Of a stretch of 64,000 nucleotides of DNA, positions 1-7,261 are shown piece after piece. A program made the position numbers and the translations under genes. Positions within the stretch are counted from its first letter, which is position 1. Each line of letters begins with the position of its first letter. The notes under the pieces were generated by a model. That model saw only the letters and a program-made list of their open reading frames with translations, was not told where the DNA came from and made no database searches. The stretch is from Pelagibacterium flavum (lineage in GTDB: Bacteria > Pseudomonadota > Alphaproteobacteria > Rhizobiales > Devosiaceae), in contig NZ_CP107716.1 of NCBI RefSeq assembly GCF_025854335.1, positions 1,109,001 through 1,173,000 on the forward strand, in the 5' to 3' direction.

Positions 1-434
1 TTCCTCGCTACGACTATGCGCGCGTGGCGGGGCAGGGCACCACCCTGCGCCGGGCGCTCCCTCCCGAGCGCGGGCTGGTTGCCGATTGGGTCGAGGCCCA
101 TTTCTCCCGCCATTGGCGCAGCGAAGTGGAGGTGGGGTTTTCCCATCAGCCCATCGATGTGTGGGTGGCCACCGATACGACAGGGCTATTGGGCTTCGCC
201 TGCGGCGATGTCACGGCGCGGGGTTTTTTCGGGCCGACCGGAGTGCTCGAATCCGCGCGCGGACGCGGCATTGGTGAGGCGCTGCTGTTCCGAACCCTCG
301 AGGATCTGCGCGACAGGGGTTTCGCCTATGCGGTGATCGGGGATCCGGGGCCGGTGGCGTTTTACAAAAAGAAGCTCGACGCCATCGAAATCCCCCATTC
401 CAAACCGGGTATCTACAAGGACATGCTGAAATAA
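1..434 (+). CDS. GNAT family N-acetyltransferase (5' truncated by window edge)
   Basis: The reading frame is open from the first bases (…PRYDYARVAGQGTTLRR…), so the gene begins upstream of the window; the GTG at 24 is internal and not a convincing start. The central part has the acetyl-CoA-binding GNAT signature, with a hydrophobic strand (GLLGFACGDV) followed by a pyrophosphate loop of the R-x-x-G-x-G/A type (SARGRGIGEALLF) and a late beta strand FAYAVIGDPGP leading to a YKK stretch. The substrate cannot be deduced. The stop codon abuts the start of the next gene (TAA then ATG with no gap), so the two are almost certainly co-transcribed. Family assignment is firm; specificity is unknown. Confidence 0.8.
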   Translation, partial: PRYDYARVAGQGTTLRRALPPERGLVADWVEAHFSRHWRSEVEVGFSHQPIDVWVATDTTGLLGFACGDVTARGFFGPTGVLESARGRGIGEALLFRTLEDLRDRGFAYAVIGDPGPVAFYKKKLDAIEIPHSKPGIYKDMLK

Positions 435-929
435 ATGGACCTTTACGCGCTTAACCCCTTTTCGGGTGACCCCGATCGCCGCGCCATCTGGGAAATGCTG
501 GTGGCGCGCGACATCGAGGCGTTTCTGGCCTGCGACTGGTCGATGGTCGAACCTGATTTCGCGGCCGACCGCTTCATGGGAATCGACGGCAAGGCTTCAG
601 CCAATCCCGACGACTGGCGGATCAGCTTTCCGACGCTGGAGGCCTATCGCGACTCATGGCTGGCCGGTGCCCGCGATTTCGCACCCCGCGCCGAGATCGC
701 AACGGCACGGGCTGGGGTATTCGGCGCGACACAGCTCACCGACATCGAAATCACCGGAGACCGCGCGCTGGCGCACAAGAAGTTCAACGGCAGGGTCGAA
801 ATGAAGGACGGCTCATTCGATGTCCTTGATTGGCAGTCGGTCTATACGCTGGCGCGGATCGGGGGCATTTGGAAGCTGACGGGGTTCATCGGCTATCTGC
901 CTTATCAGATGGGACAAACCGGCGACTGA
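435..929 (+). CDS. NTF2-like (SnoaL-type) hypothetical protein
   Basis: This 164-residue cytoplasmic protein has no signal peptide or membrane segment. Its make-up (an N-terminal helix containing an ExxxARDIEAFLACDW stretch, then alternating strands ending in DWQSVYTLARIGGIWKLTGFIGYLP) resembles the cone-shaped NTF2-like/SnoaL fold, which serves as small-molecule enzymes or binding scaffolds. I do not recognise a named family. It starts directly after the stop of the acetyltransferase, so it forms a two-gene unit with it, and it ends one base before the convergent SulP gene. Confidence 0.6.
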   Translation: MDLYALNPFSGDPDRRAIWEMLVARDIEAFLACDWSMVEPDFAADRFMGIDGKASANPDDWRISFPTLEAYRDSWLAGARDFAPRAEIATARAGVFGATQLTDIEITGDRALAHKKFNGRVEMKDGSFDVLDWQSVYTLARIGGIWKLTGFIGYLPYQMGQTGD

Positions 930-930
930 C

Positions 931-2196
931 TCACCGTTCAGGCGGCGTCCAATCGCTTTCCACCGACTTGCGCCGGCTCAGCCGCAGCGCCAGCCCCACG
1001 ATCACGCCCACACCGATAGCCACTGTGAGATCGACCACCACCGTCAGAACGAGGGTGAGCACAAGCAGCGCCTTGTCGCTGGTTCGCCCTTTTCCATATT
1101 CGGCCCATTTGTGGGGCTCGCTCATGTTCCAGGCGGTAACGATCAGCAAGGCAGCAAGCGCGGGCATGACGAGGTAGCCGGCCAGTGGGGCGGCAATGAG
1201 CATCACCAGCAGGATCACCGCCGCATGAACGATCCCAGCGACCGGCGTCTTGCCGCCGGCCCTCACATTGGTCGCGGTGCGGGCGATGGCACCGGTGGCG
1301 GGCAGACCGCCGAACAGGGCTGAACCGATATTGGCCGCTCCTTGCGCCAGAAGCTCTGCGTTGGGCCGGTGATGGCCTTCGATCATGCGGTCGGCGACCA
1401 TGGCCGAGAGCAGCGATTCCACTCCGGCGAGAAACGCGATGACAAGGGCCGAGGGAAACAGGTCCACCATGCGCGCGAGACTGAGGTCGGGCAGTTGCGG
1501 CCAGGGAAGATGGTTGGGCAAGGCGCCGAAACGCGATTGAAGCGTATCGACCGGCAATCCGGCAAGCACCACCAGAACCGACCCGATGCCAACGGCCACG
1601 ATCAATCCGGGAAAGCGTGGCGCCACGCGGCGCAGCACGATGATCAGCACCAGAGTTACAACGGCGATGCCGAAGGCGGCGAGGTTGAAACTTCCCCGCG
1701 CTTCCCAAAGCACCGGAATTTTTTCGAGGAATTCAGCCGGCACATGGGCGACCGACAGCCCGAGAAAATCGGGAAGCTGGCTGGTGGCGATCACCACGGC
1801 AATGCCGATGGTGAACCCGTTTACCACCGCTTCGGGGATGTAGGCGATCAGCCGCCCGGCCCGGAAATATCCCGCCACCAGCAGGATCACCCCGGCCATC
1901 AGCGTGGCCAGCACCAGCCCGTCATAGCCGTGCTCAGCGATAACTCCGAAAACGACGATAATGAAGGCACCCGTCGGTCCCCCGATCTGCACGCGGCTGC
2001 CGCCGAGCAGGGAAATCAGAAATCCTGCAACAATGGCGGTAATCAACCCCTTGGCCGGATCGGCACCCGACGCTATGGCGATGGCAAGGCTCAAGGGAAG
2101 CGCCACCATCGCAACGGTGGCCCCGGCGATCAGATCGGCCAGAAACAGCAACGAGGTGTAAGAACGAAGGGTGGTCAGGATTTTCGGCGAGCGCAT
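931..2196 (-). CDS. SulP family inorganic anion transporter, STAS-less
   Basis: This is a 421-residue integral membrane protein. The N-terminus (LLFLADLIAGATVAMVALPLSLAIAIASG) carries the SulP signature, and GGSRVQIGGPTGAFI matches the family's substrate-site loop. About ten to twelve hydrophobic segments follow. SulP proteins move sulfate, bicarbonate or other anions, often with sodium or protons. The protein stops shortly after the last helix (LRLSRRKSVESDWTPPER), so the usual C-terminal cytoplasmic STAS domain of about 120 residues is absent; family members are commonly 500-600 residues. The substrate is not predictable. It is convergent with the upstream two-gene unit and divergent from the osmoprotectant operon. 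Confidence 0.9.
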   Translation of the reverse strand: MRSPKILTTLRSYTSLLFLADLIAGATVAMVALPLSLAIAIASGADPAKGLITAIVAGFLISLLGGSRVQIGGPTGAFIIVVFGVIAEHGYDGLVLATLMAGVILLVAGYFRAGRLIAYIPEAVVNGFTIGIAVVIATSQLPDFLGLSVAHVPAEFLEKIPVLWEARGSFNLAAFGIAVVTLVLIIVLRRVAPRFPGLIVAVGIGSVLVVLAGLPVDTLQSRFGALPNHLPWPQLPDLSLARMVDLFPSALVIAFLAGVESLLSAMVADRMIEGHHRPNAELLAQGAANIGSALFGGLPATGAIARTATNVRAGGKTPVAGIVHAAVILLVMLIAAPLAGYLVMPALAALLIVTAWNMSEPHKWAEYGKGRTSDKALLVLTLVLTVVVDLTVAIGVGVIVGLALRLSRRKSVESDWTPPER

Positions 2197-2402
2197 GGCA
2201 ACCGACTAGCATAGCCGATGGGGGAATTCAGCAGATTTCGTCAGGCGCCAGCGTCCGCCCAGCGCAAGTTTGCACCAAGGTGTATCGCAAAGGGAACAAA
2301 TTCCGTTCACGATTATTTCTTGTCGCAGGGGTGGTCATCCCGGTGTCAGCCTGTAGGCTATAGACTGGAAATCATGACCTGAGCCAGACCGGGAGAAAAT
2401 CC

Positions 2403-3308
2403 GTGAAACTGCTTTCCATCATTGCTGGCGCGGCTGTCGCCGCCGCGCTGACCACGACTGCCTACGGACAGGTGGTTGTTTCGTCCAAGATCGACACCGA
2501 GGGCGGTGTGCTCGGCAACATCATCTTGCAGATGCTGCAGGCCAACGACATCGAGACCGAGAATCGCATTCAGCTGGGCGCGACGCCCATCGTGCGCGAG
2601 GCGATTGCCGCGGGACAGATCGACATCTACCCGGAATACACGGGCAATGGCGCGTTCTTTTTCGGGCTTACGGACGAGGACGTCTGGAACGATGCGCAGG
2701 CCGGCTTCGAGCGGGTTGCCGAGATGGACCTGCAAGAAAACGATGTGGTGTGGCTGACGCCTTCGCCGGCCAACAACACATGGGCCATTGCCGTGCGCTC
2801 GGATGTCGCCGAGGAAAACGGGCTGGCGACCATGTCCGACTTCGGCGCCTATATCGCTGATGGCGGTGAAATCGTGCTGGCCGCCTCGAGCGAGTTCGTG
2901 ACCTCGCCGGCTGCCTTGCCGGCCTTTCAGGAGGCTTACGGGTTCGAGTTGAGTTCGGACCAGTTGATCCAGCTATCGGGTGGCGATACGGCAGCAACGA
3001 TTTCGGCTGCGGCCAACCAGACCTCGGGTGCCAATGCGGCGATGGTCTACGGCACCGACGGCGGAATCGCACCCTCGGGGCTCGTTGTGATGGAGGACGA
3101 TATGGGCGTGCAGCCGGTCTATGCGCCCGCGCCGATCATCCGCCAGGATGTGCTGGAAGAGTATCCGCAGATCGAGGACATCCTTGCACCGGTGTTTGAG
3201 GGTCTGACGCTCGAAGTGCTGCAGGATCTCAACGGCCGCGTGCAGGTGGGAGGCGAGCCCGCCGAAGCGGTCGCTGAATCCTACCTGACCGAAAACGGCT
3301 TCCTCTAG
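2403..3308 (+). CDS. Glycine betaine/choline-type ABC transporter, periplasmic binding protein (OsmF/YehZ-like)
   Basis: The product has 301 residues, starts with GTG after a GGGAGAAAA stretch, and has a classic signal peptide (MKLLSIIAGAAVAAALTTTAYG). The mature part is an OpuAC-type quaternary-ammonium-binding domain: VVVSSKIDTEGGVLGNIILQML at the N-terminus and the conserved YPEYTGNGAFFF segment, in which the tyrosines line the ligand pocket. It is the first gene of a binding protein - permease - ATPase - permease operon, the same order as E. coli yehZ-Y-X-W. That system belongs to the osmoprotectant importers but may have low affinity for betaine. Likely cargo is glycine betaine, choline or a related compound; this is inference. 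Confidence 0.85.
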   Translation: MKLLSIIAGAAVAAALTTTAYGQVVVSSKIDTEGGVLGNIILQMLQANDIETENRIQLGATPIVREAIAAGQIDIYPEYTGNGAFFFGLTDEDVWNDAQAGFERVAEMDLQENDVVWLTPSPANNTWAIAVRSDVAEENGLATMSDFGAYIADGGEIVLAASSEFVTSPAALPAFQEAYGFELSSDQLIQLSGGDTAATISAAANQTSGANAAMVYGTDGGIAPSGLVVMEDDMGVQPVYAPAPIIRQDVLEEYPQIEDILAPVFEGLTLEVLQDLNGRVQVGGEPAEAVAESYLTENGFL

Positions 3309-3317
3309 AAAAGGAAA

Positions 3318-3343
3318 GGGCCGCGCCTGACCTCGCGCGGCCC
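3318..3343 (+). other. Intercistronic GC-rich hairpin after the binding-protein gene
   Basis: A perfect 9-bp inverted repeat (GGGCCGCGC / GCGCGGCCC) with an 8-base loop lies 10 bases after the stop of the binding-protein gene. No T-run follows, so it is not a classical terminator. Such hairpins commonly protect the 3' end of binding-protein mRNA and lower expression of the downstream permease. Confidence 0.6.
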
Positions 3344-3351
3344 AAGCCATC

Positions 3352-4536
3352 TTGACGGCGCTCGCCCGGGCCGGGACCCATTCATTGCGTATCGACAAGC
3401 TCGGAGTGGTGGTTGCCGCTCTGGGGCTTTTTGCGCTCGTCTTTCAGTCTTTCCTGGTCTTTCGTGCCAACCGGATCGTTCCCGGCGAGGCTGTTCCTGC
3501 CTGGGATGCGCTGGGTGCGGGCGGCGTTGTGCTTTATGGCGGGCTCGGTGTTGCGCTGTTGATCCTCCTGCTCAAGACCTCGCTTGCCGTTCGGCTGGGG
3601 GTTTCCAGTCTTGCGCTTGTCGCTCTGGCCGTTGCGGTGGGCATCGGGTCCTCCGCGCTGATCCCCGAAGGTGACACCTATGCCCGCGTGTCACCCGGTT
3701 CGGGTGTGTGGATCATGGTGTTTGCCTTTGCGCTGGCCGCAACCGACGCGCTGGCGCGGCTGCGGCTGGGGCCGTTCACGCGGGTGGGGCTTCTGATTGC
3801 CGTGGCGGTGGTGCTGTGGGGCATTCTTGCTTCGGGGCTGTGGGACGATCTGGCGGTTATGCGGGAGTATCAGGGGCGGCAATCGGCGTTCTTTGCCCAA
3901 TTGCAGGTGCATCTGTTTCTCGCCTTCGGAGCAGTGGCGGTGGCGGTGCTGGTCGGGGTGCCGGTGGGGATCTTGTGCTACCGTATCCCCAGGGTTAGGG
4001 CCGGCATTCTGGGCAGTCTCAATATCGTCCAGACCGTCCCCTCGATTGCGCTGTTCGGGCTTCTGATCGCGCCGATGGCGTGGGTGGGGGCCAATGTGCC
4101 GGGCGCGCGCGAGCTGGGGATCGGCGGGATCGGCTACGCGCCGGCCTTTCTGGCGCTGTTTGCCTATTCGCTGCTGCCCATTGTTTCCAACACCGTTGTC
4201 GGGCTCGATGGGGTGCCGCGCGATGCGAACGAAGCGGCGCGTGGCATGGGCATGACCAATGGCCAGCGCATGAGAGGCGTTCTGTTGCCGCTGGCTTTCC
4301 CGGTGATCCTCACCGGCATCCGCATCATTTTGGTCCAGAACATCGGTCTGGCGGTCATTGCCGGGCTGATCGGGGGCGGGGGGCTTGGCACCTTCGTGTT
4401 CCAGGGCATTTCGCAAACCGCCATGCCGCTCGTTTTGCTCGGGGCGATCCCCGCCGTCGCCATGGCGTTCGCGGCGGCCATCGTGCTCGACGCCGGGGTG
4501 GAATTGAGCCAGGGCCGCCAGAGGGCAAGACCATGA
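3352..4536 (+). CDS. Osmoprotectant ABC transporter permease (YehY-like)
   Basis: The product has 394 residues with two parts: an N-terminal block of several hydrophobic helices (about residues 15-180), as in the long YehY-type permeases, and a C-terminal binding-protein-dependent permease domain. The EAA loop that contacts the ATPase is visible as EAARGMGMTNGQRMRGVLLPLAFPVI (about residues 292-317). The start is uncertain: TTG at 3352 gives the full frame, and another TTG at 3388 (…LRIDKLGVVV) is possible. The stop overlaps the ATG of the ATPase gene by four bases (ATGA), indicating translational coupling. Confidence 0.85.
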   Translation: MTALARAGTHSLRIDKLGVVVAALGLFALVFQSFLVFRANRIVPGEAVPAWDALGAGGVVLYGGLGVALLILLLKTSLAVRLGVSSLALVALAVAVGIGSSALIPEGDTYARVSPGSGVWIMVFAFALAATDALARLRLGPFTRVGLLIAVAVVLWGILASGLWDDLAVMREYQGRQSAFFAQLQVHLFLAFGAVAVAVLVGVPVGILCYRIPRVRAGILGSLNIVQTVPSIALFGLLIAPMAWVGANVPGARELGIGGIGYAPAFLALFAYSLLPIVSNTVVGLDGVPRDANEAARGMGMTNGQRMRGVLLPLAFPVILTGIRIILVQNIGLAVIAGLIGGGGLGTFVFQGISQTAMPLVLLGAIPAVAMAFAAAIVLDAGVELSQGRQRARP

Positions 4537-5468
4537 TCGAAATCGACCATCTCACCAAGACCTATGACGGGCGCGCCGTGGTCGATGATGTGACGCTCAC
4601 CGTGCCCAGCCGGGAGATCGTTGCCATCGTGGGCACGTCGGGCTCGGGCAAGACGACGCTGTTGCGCATGATCAACCGTCTGGTCGAACCGAGCGCCGGC
4701 ACCATCCGCATCGACGGGCAGGATACTCACGATTTGCCTCCTTACGAATTGCGGCGCCAGATCGGCTACGCCATTCAGGGGCACGGGCTGTTTCCCCATC
4801 GCGACGTGGCGCACAATATCGGCACCGTCCCGCGCCTTCTGGGATGGGACAAGCACAAGATTTCCGCGCGGGTGGACGAACTTTTGGAGATGTTCCAGCT
4901 CGAGCCCGATCAATACCGCTCGCGCATGCCACACGAGCTTTCCGGTGGTCAGAAGCAGCGGGTCGGCGTGGCGCGGGCGCTGGCGGCGGGGCCGCTGGTT
5001 TTGCTCATGGACGAACCGTTCGGCGCGCTCGATCCGATCATCCGCGCCAAGGCGCAGGCCGATCTGGTGGAAATCCAGCAGCGGCTGGGGACAACCGTCG
5101 TTCTTGTCACCCATGACATGGACGAAGCGATAAGGCTGGGCGACCGCATTGCGGTGATGAGCGAGGGCAAGGTTTTGCAATACGCTTCGCCCGAGGAGAT
5201 CATCGCCAATCCGGTGGACGATTTCGTCGAGGCGATGCTGGGATCGGGGGACAAGGCGTTCCGGCTTTTGACCCTCGATCACGTCTCCTCTGTGGTCGAA
5301 CCGGGCGAGGCCGAGGGCCAGCCGGTCGACACAAACCTCTCTCTGCGCGACGCCTATTCGGAAATGCTGTGGTCGCAGCGCCCGGTGCTGCCGGTGACCA
5401 AAGATGGCGTTCCAGTCGGGATCGTCACCCGAGCGGCGCTGGAAAAACGGGCAGCGCGGCCGCAATGA
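4533..5468 (+). CDS. Osmoprotectant ABC transporter ATP-binding protein with CBS-like C-terminus (YehX-like)
   Basis: This is a 311-residue ATPase of the ProV/OpuA class. Walker A is GTSGSGKTT at residues 34-42, the signature is LSGGQKQR, Walker B is LLMDEPFGALD, and the switch histidine is in VLVTHDMDEA. After about residue 245 there is a CBS-type segment (LSLRDAYSEMLWSQRPVLPV, then GIVTR), the module that senses ionic strength or nucleotides in osmoregulatory transporters. The chosen ATG overlaps the preceding permease stop, and the frame extends upstream only as shadow sequence. The stop overlaps the start of the second permease gene by four bases. Confidence 0.9.
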   Translation: MIEIDHLTKTYDGRAVVDDVTLTVPSREIVAIVGTSGSGKTTLLRMINRLVEPSAGTIRIDGQDTHDLPPYELRRQIGYAIQGHGLFPHRDVAHNIGTVPRLLGWDKHKISARVDELLEMFQLEPDQYRSRMPHELSGGQKQRVGVARALAAGPLVLLMDEPFGALDPIIRAKAQADLVEIQQRLGTTVVLVTHDMDEAIRLGDRIAVMSEGKVLQYASPEEIIANPVDDFVEAMLGSGDKAFRLLTLDHVSSVVEPGEAEGQPVDTNLSLRDAYSEMLWSQRPVLPVTKDGVPVGIVTRAALEKRAARPQ

Positions 5469-6202
5469 GGATCGGGGTCGTCATTAGGCTGGTGGTTCTG
5501 GCGCTGCTCATCGCGTTTATCGTGACGCCGCAGAGCTTTGCGCCGCTGTTCGCGCCGCTGGTGCGCGAGGGAACGCCGCCGATCTACACCCAGACGACCA
5601 TTCTTTCCCTCACGCTGAGCCATCTGGCCATCGTAGGGTTCGCCACGGTGCTGGCGACGCTTTTCGCCGTTGGCCTGGCCATTCTGGTCACCCGCCCGTT
5701 CGGGGAGGAATTCCTGCCCCTTTCGCGCGCCATCGCCAATATTGGACAGACATTTCCGCCGGTCGCGGTGCTGGCGCTGGCGGTGCCCATGTTGGGGTTC
5801 GGCACAGGGCCGACGCTGGTGGCCCTGTTTCTGTACGGGCTGCTGCCGATTTTCGAGAACGCGCTGACCGGGCTGACCTCGCTGGCCCCTTCGGTGCGCG
5901 AGGCGGCGCGCGGCACCGGCATGACCGGCTGGCAGAGGCTCTCGGGGGTAGAATTGCCGCTGGCTCTCCCGGTGATCCTTGCGGGCATCAGGCTTTCGGC
6001 GGTCATTTCACTCTCGACCGCCACCATCGGCTCGACCGTTGCGGCGCGCACCCTGGGCGAAGTCATCATCGCCGGTCTGGTCTCTGGCAACACGGCGTTT
6101 GTGTTGCAGGGCGGGCTGATCGTTGGGGCTTTGGCAGTCTTGATCTATGACGGGTTTGTGGGGCTGGAAAAGTTCATGGCCCGGCGCATGGGGAATGTTT
6201 AG
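5465..6202 (+). CDS. Osmoprotectant ABC transporter permease (YehW-like)
   Basis: This is a 245-residue inner-membrane permease with about six hydrophobic segments. It carries the EAA loop REAARGTGMTGWQRLSGVELPLALPVI and the ending LGEVIIAGLVSGNTAFVLQGG typical of OpuBB/YehW proteins. It is shorter than its partner permease (245 versus 394 residues), as in the E. coli yehYW pair. The ATG lies inside the ATGA overlap with the ATPase gene. Its stop overlaps by four bases the stop of the convergent transglutaminase gene, so the two transcription units meet with no intergenic space. Confidence 0.88.
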   Translation: MRIGVVIRLVVLALLIAFIVTPQSFAPLFAPLVREGTPPIYTQTTILSLTLSHLAIVGFATVLATLFAVGLAILVTRPFGEEFLPLSRAIANIGQTFPPVAVLALAVPMLGFGTGPTLVALFLYGLLPIFENALTGLTSLAPSVREAARGTGMTGWQRLSGVELPLALPVILAGIRLSAVISLSTATIGSTVAARTLGEVIIAGLVSGNTAFVLQGGLIVGALAVLIYDGFVGLEKFMARRMGNV

Positions 6203-7077
6203 GCCACTTCCAAAACGTCGACGGCCTGGGTCGTTTCCTGCCCGCCCGCCGAGCGCAGCATGCCCACGATTGGGGTGACGTCGGAATAATCGCGCCCATA
6301 GCCGATGACGATGTGGTCCTGGCCGGCAAAGATCGCGTTGGTGGGATCGAACTCCACCCAGCCGGTTTCCCGTCCGCACCAGACCTTCACCCAGGCGTGC
6401 ATGGCGTCGGCGCCTTCGAGCCGCTCTTCGCCCTCGGGCGGGATGGTGCGCAGGAACCCCGAGACATAGCCGGCCGGAACGCCCAGCCCGCGCAGGCCGG
6501 CAATCATGATGTGCGCGAAATCCTGGCAGACCCCGCGCCTGAGCTCAAAAGCCTCATCGACGGGGGTATCGACCAGCGTCGCTTCGCCGTCATAGGCGAA
6601 ATCGGCATGGATGCGCAGGCAGAGATCATGGGCCATCTCGCGCACCGAAATCCCTTGCCTGACGCTCGATTTCGCATAGGCGGTGATCGCCGGATCGATG
6701 GCGATACGCGGGCTGGGGCTCAGGAAATGATGGGGAGAGAGCGGGCTCATGTCCCAATTGCCGGTGATTTCCTTTTGCAACGCGTCCAGCGTTGGAGTGA
6801 AGTCGATGCCGGGATCGCCGCGCAGCACCTCGACACGGGCGGCAATGGCGATTTCGAGGGTGTCATGGGCGCTGCGATAGGCGAGCGACCCAACACGCGT
6901 GCCGAAGAAATCGGTGAACTCGGAGCGCTCGGCCGGTTGAGGATCGACGGTCAGGCTTGCTGCCACCACCCGCTGGATGCCCGGCAGATTGGCCGGAAAC
7001 ACCCGCACAAGATGCCGCCCGCCCGAAACCGGGGCGTCATAGGCATAATCGAGCTTGAGCCGGATGTCGTAAAGCAT
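6199..7077 (-). CDS. Transglutaminase-like cysteine protease-fold protein
   Basis: The protein has 292 residues from the chosen ATG (MLYDIRLKLDYAYDAPV), which matches the start of the bacterial transglutaminase N-terminal beta domain; an upstream in-frame ATG would add 17 residues translated from a repeat element. The papain/transglutaminase triad is complete: Cys184 in RRGVCQDFAH, His227 in DAMHAWVKVW and Asp244 in VEFDPTNA. There is no signal peptide, so it is probably cytoplasmic. It is the last gene of an operon with an ATP-grasp/alpha-E fusion and a second, larger transglutaminase. Comparative genomics treats this gene set as a peptide-modification or amide-bond-forming system, but its product is not known. 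Confidence 0.88.
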   Translation of the reverse strand: MLYDIRLKLDYAYDAPVSGGRHLVRVFPANLPGIQRVVAASLTVDPQPAERSEFTDFFGTRVGSLAYRSAHDTLEIAIAARVEVLRGDPGIDFTPTLDALQKEITGNWDMSPLSPHHFLSPSPRIAIDPAITAYAKSSVRQGISVREMAHDLCLRIHADFAYDGEATLVDTPVDEAFELRRGVCQDFAHIMIAGLRGLGVPAGYVSGFLRTIPPEGEERLEGADAMHAWVKVWCGRETGWVEFDPTNAIFAGQDHIVIGYGRDYSDVTPIVGMLRSAGGQETTQAVDVLEVA

Positions 7078-7117
7078 GGTCAGGGCGCCATCGGGGGCAA
7101 GTCGGAGCGCGTGGATC

Positions 7118-7247
7118 GCACCCTCCACTCTCTCACCCCGGCCTTGAGGCGGGATCCGGTTCGCTCGGGCCCCGCAAACGATCCGCGGGCGCTGCCGTTT
7201 ACTGGATCCCGGCTCAAGGCCAGGATGACGGCTGGGGAGGAGGGTGC
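7118..7247. repeat. Long imperfect inverted repeat between operon genes
   Basis: The outer arms GCACCCTCC (7118-7126) and GGAGGGTGC (7239-7247) are perfect complements. The inner arms 7140-7160 and 7201-7221 match at 19 of 21 positions. The inner sequence (GGATCCCGGCTCAAGGCC, then GGATGACG) resembles the intergenic palindromes at 41455-41496, so this is probably a dispersed alphaproteobacterial intergenic repeat. It fills almost the whole gap between the ATP-grasp/alpha-E and transglutaminase genes. Confidence 0.65.
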
Positions 7248-7261
7248 GCCAATGCGAAACA

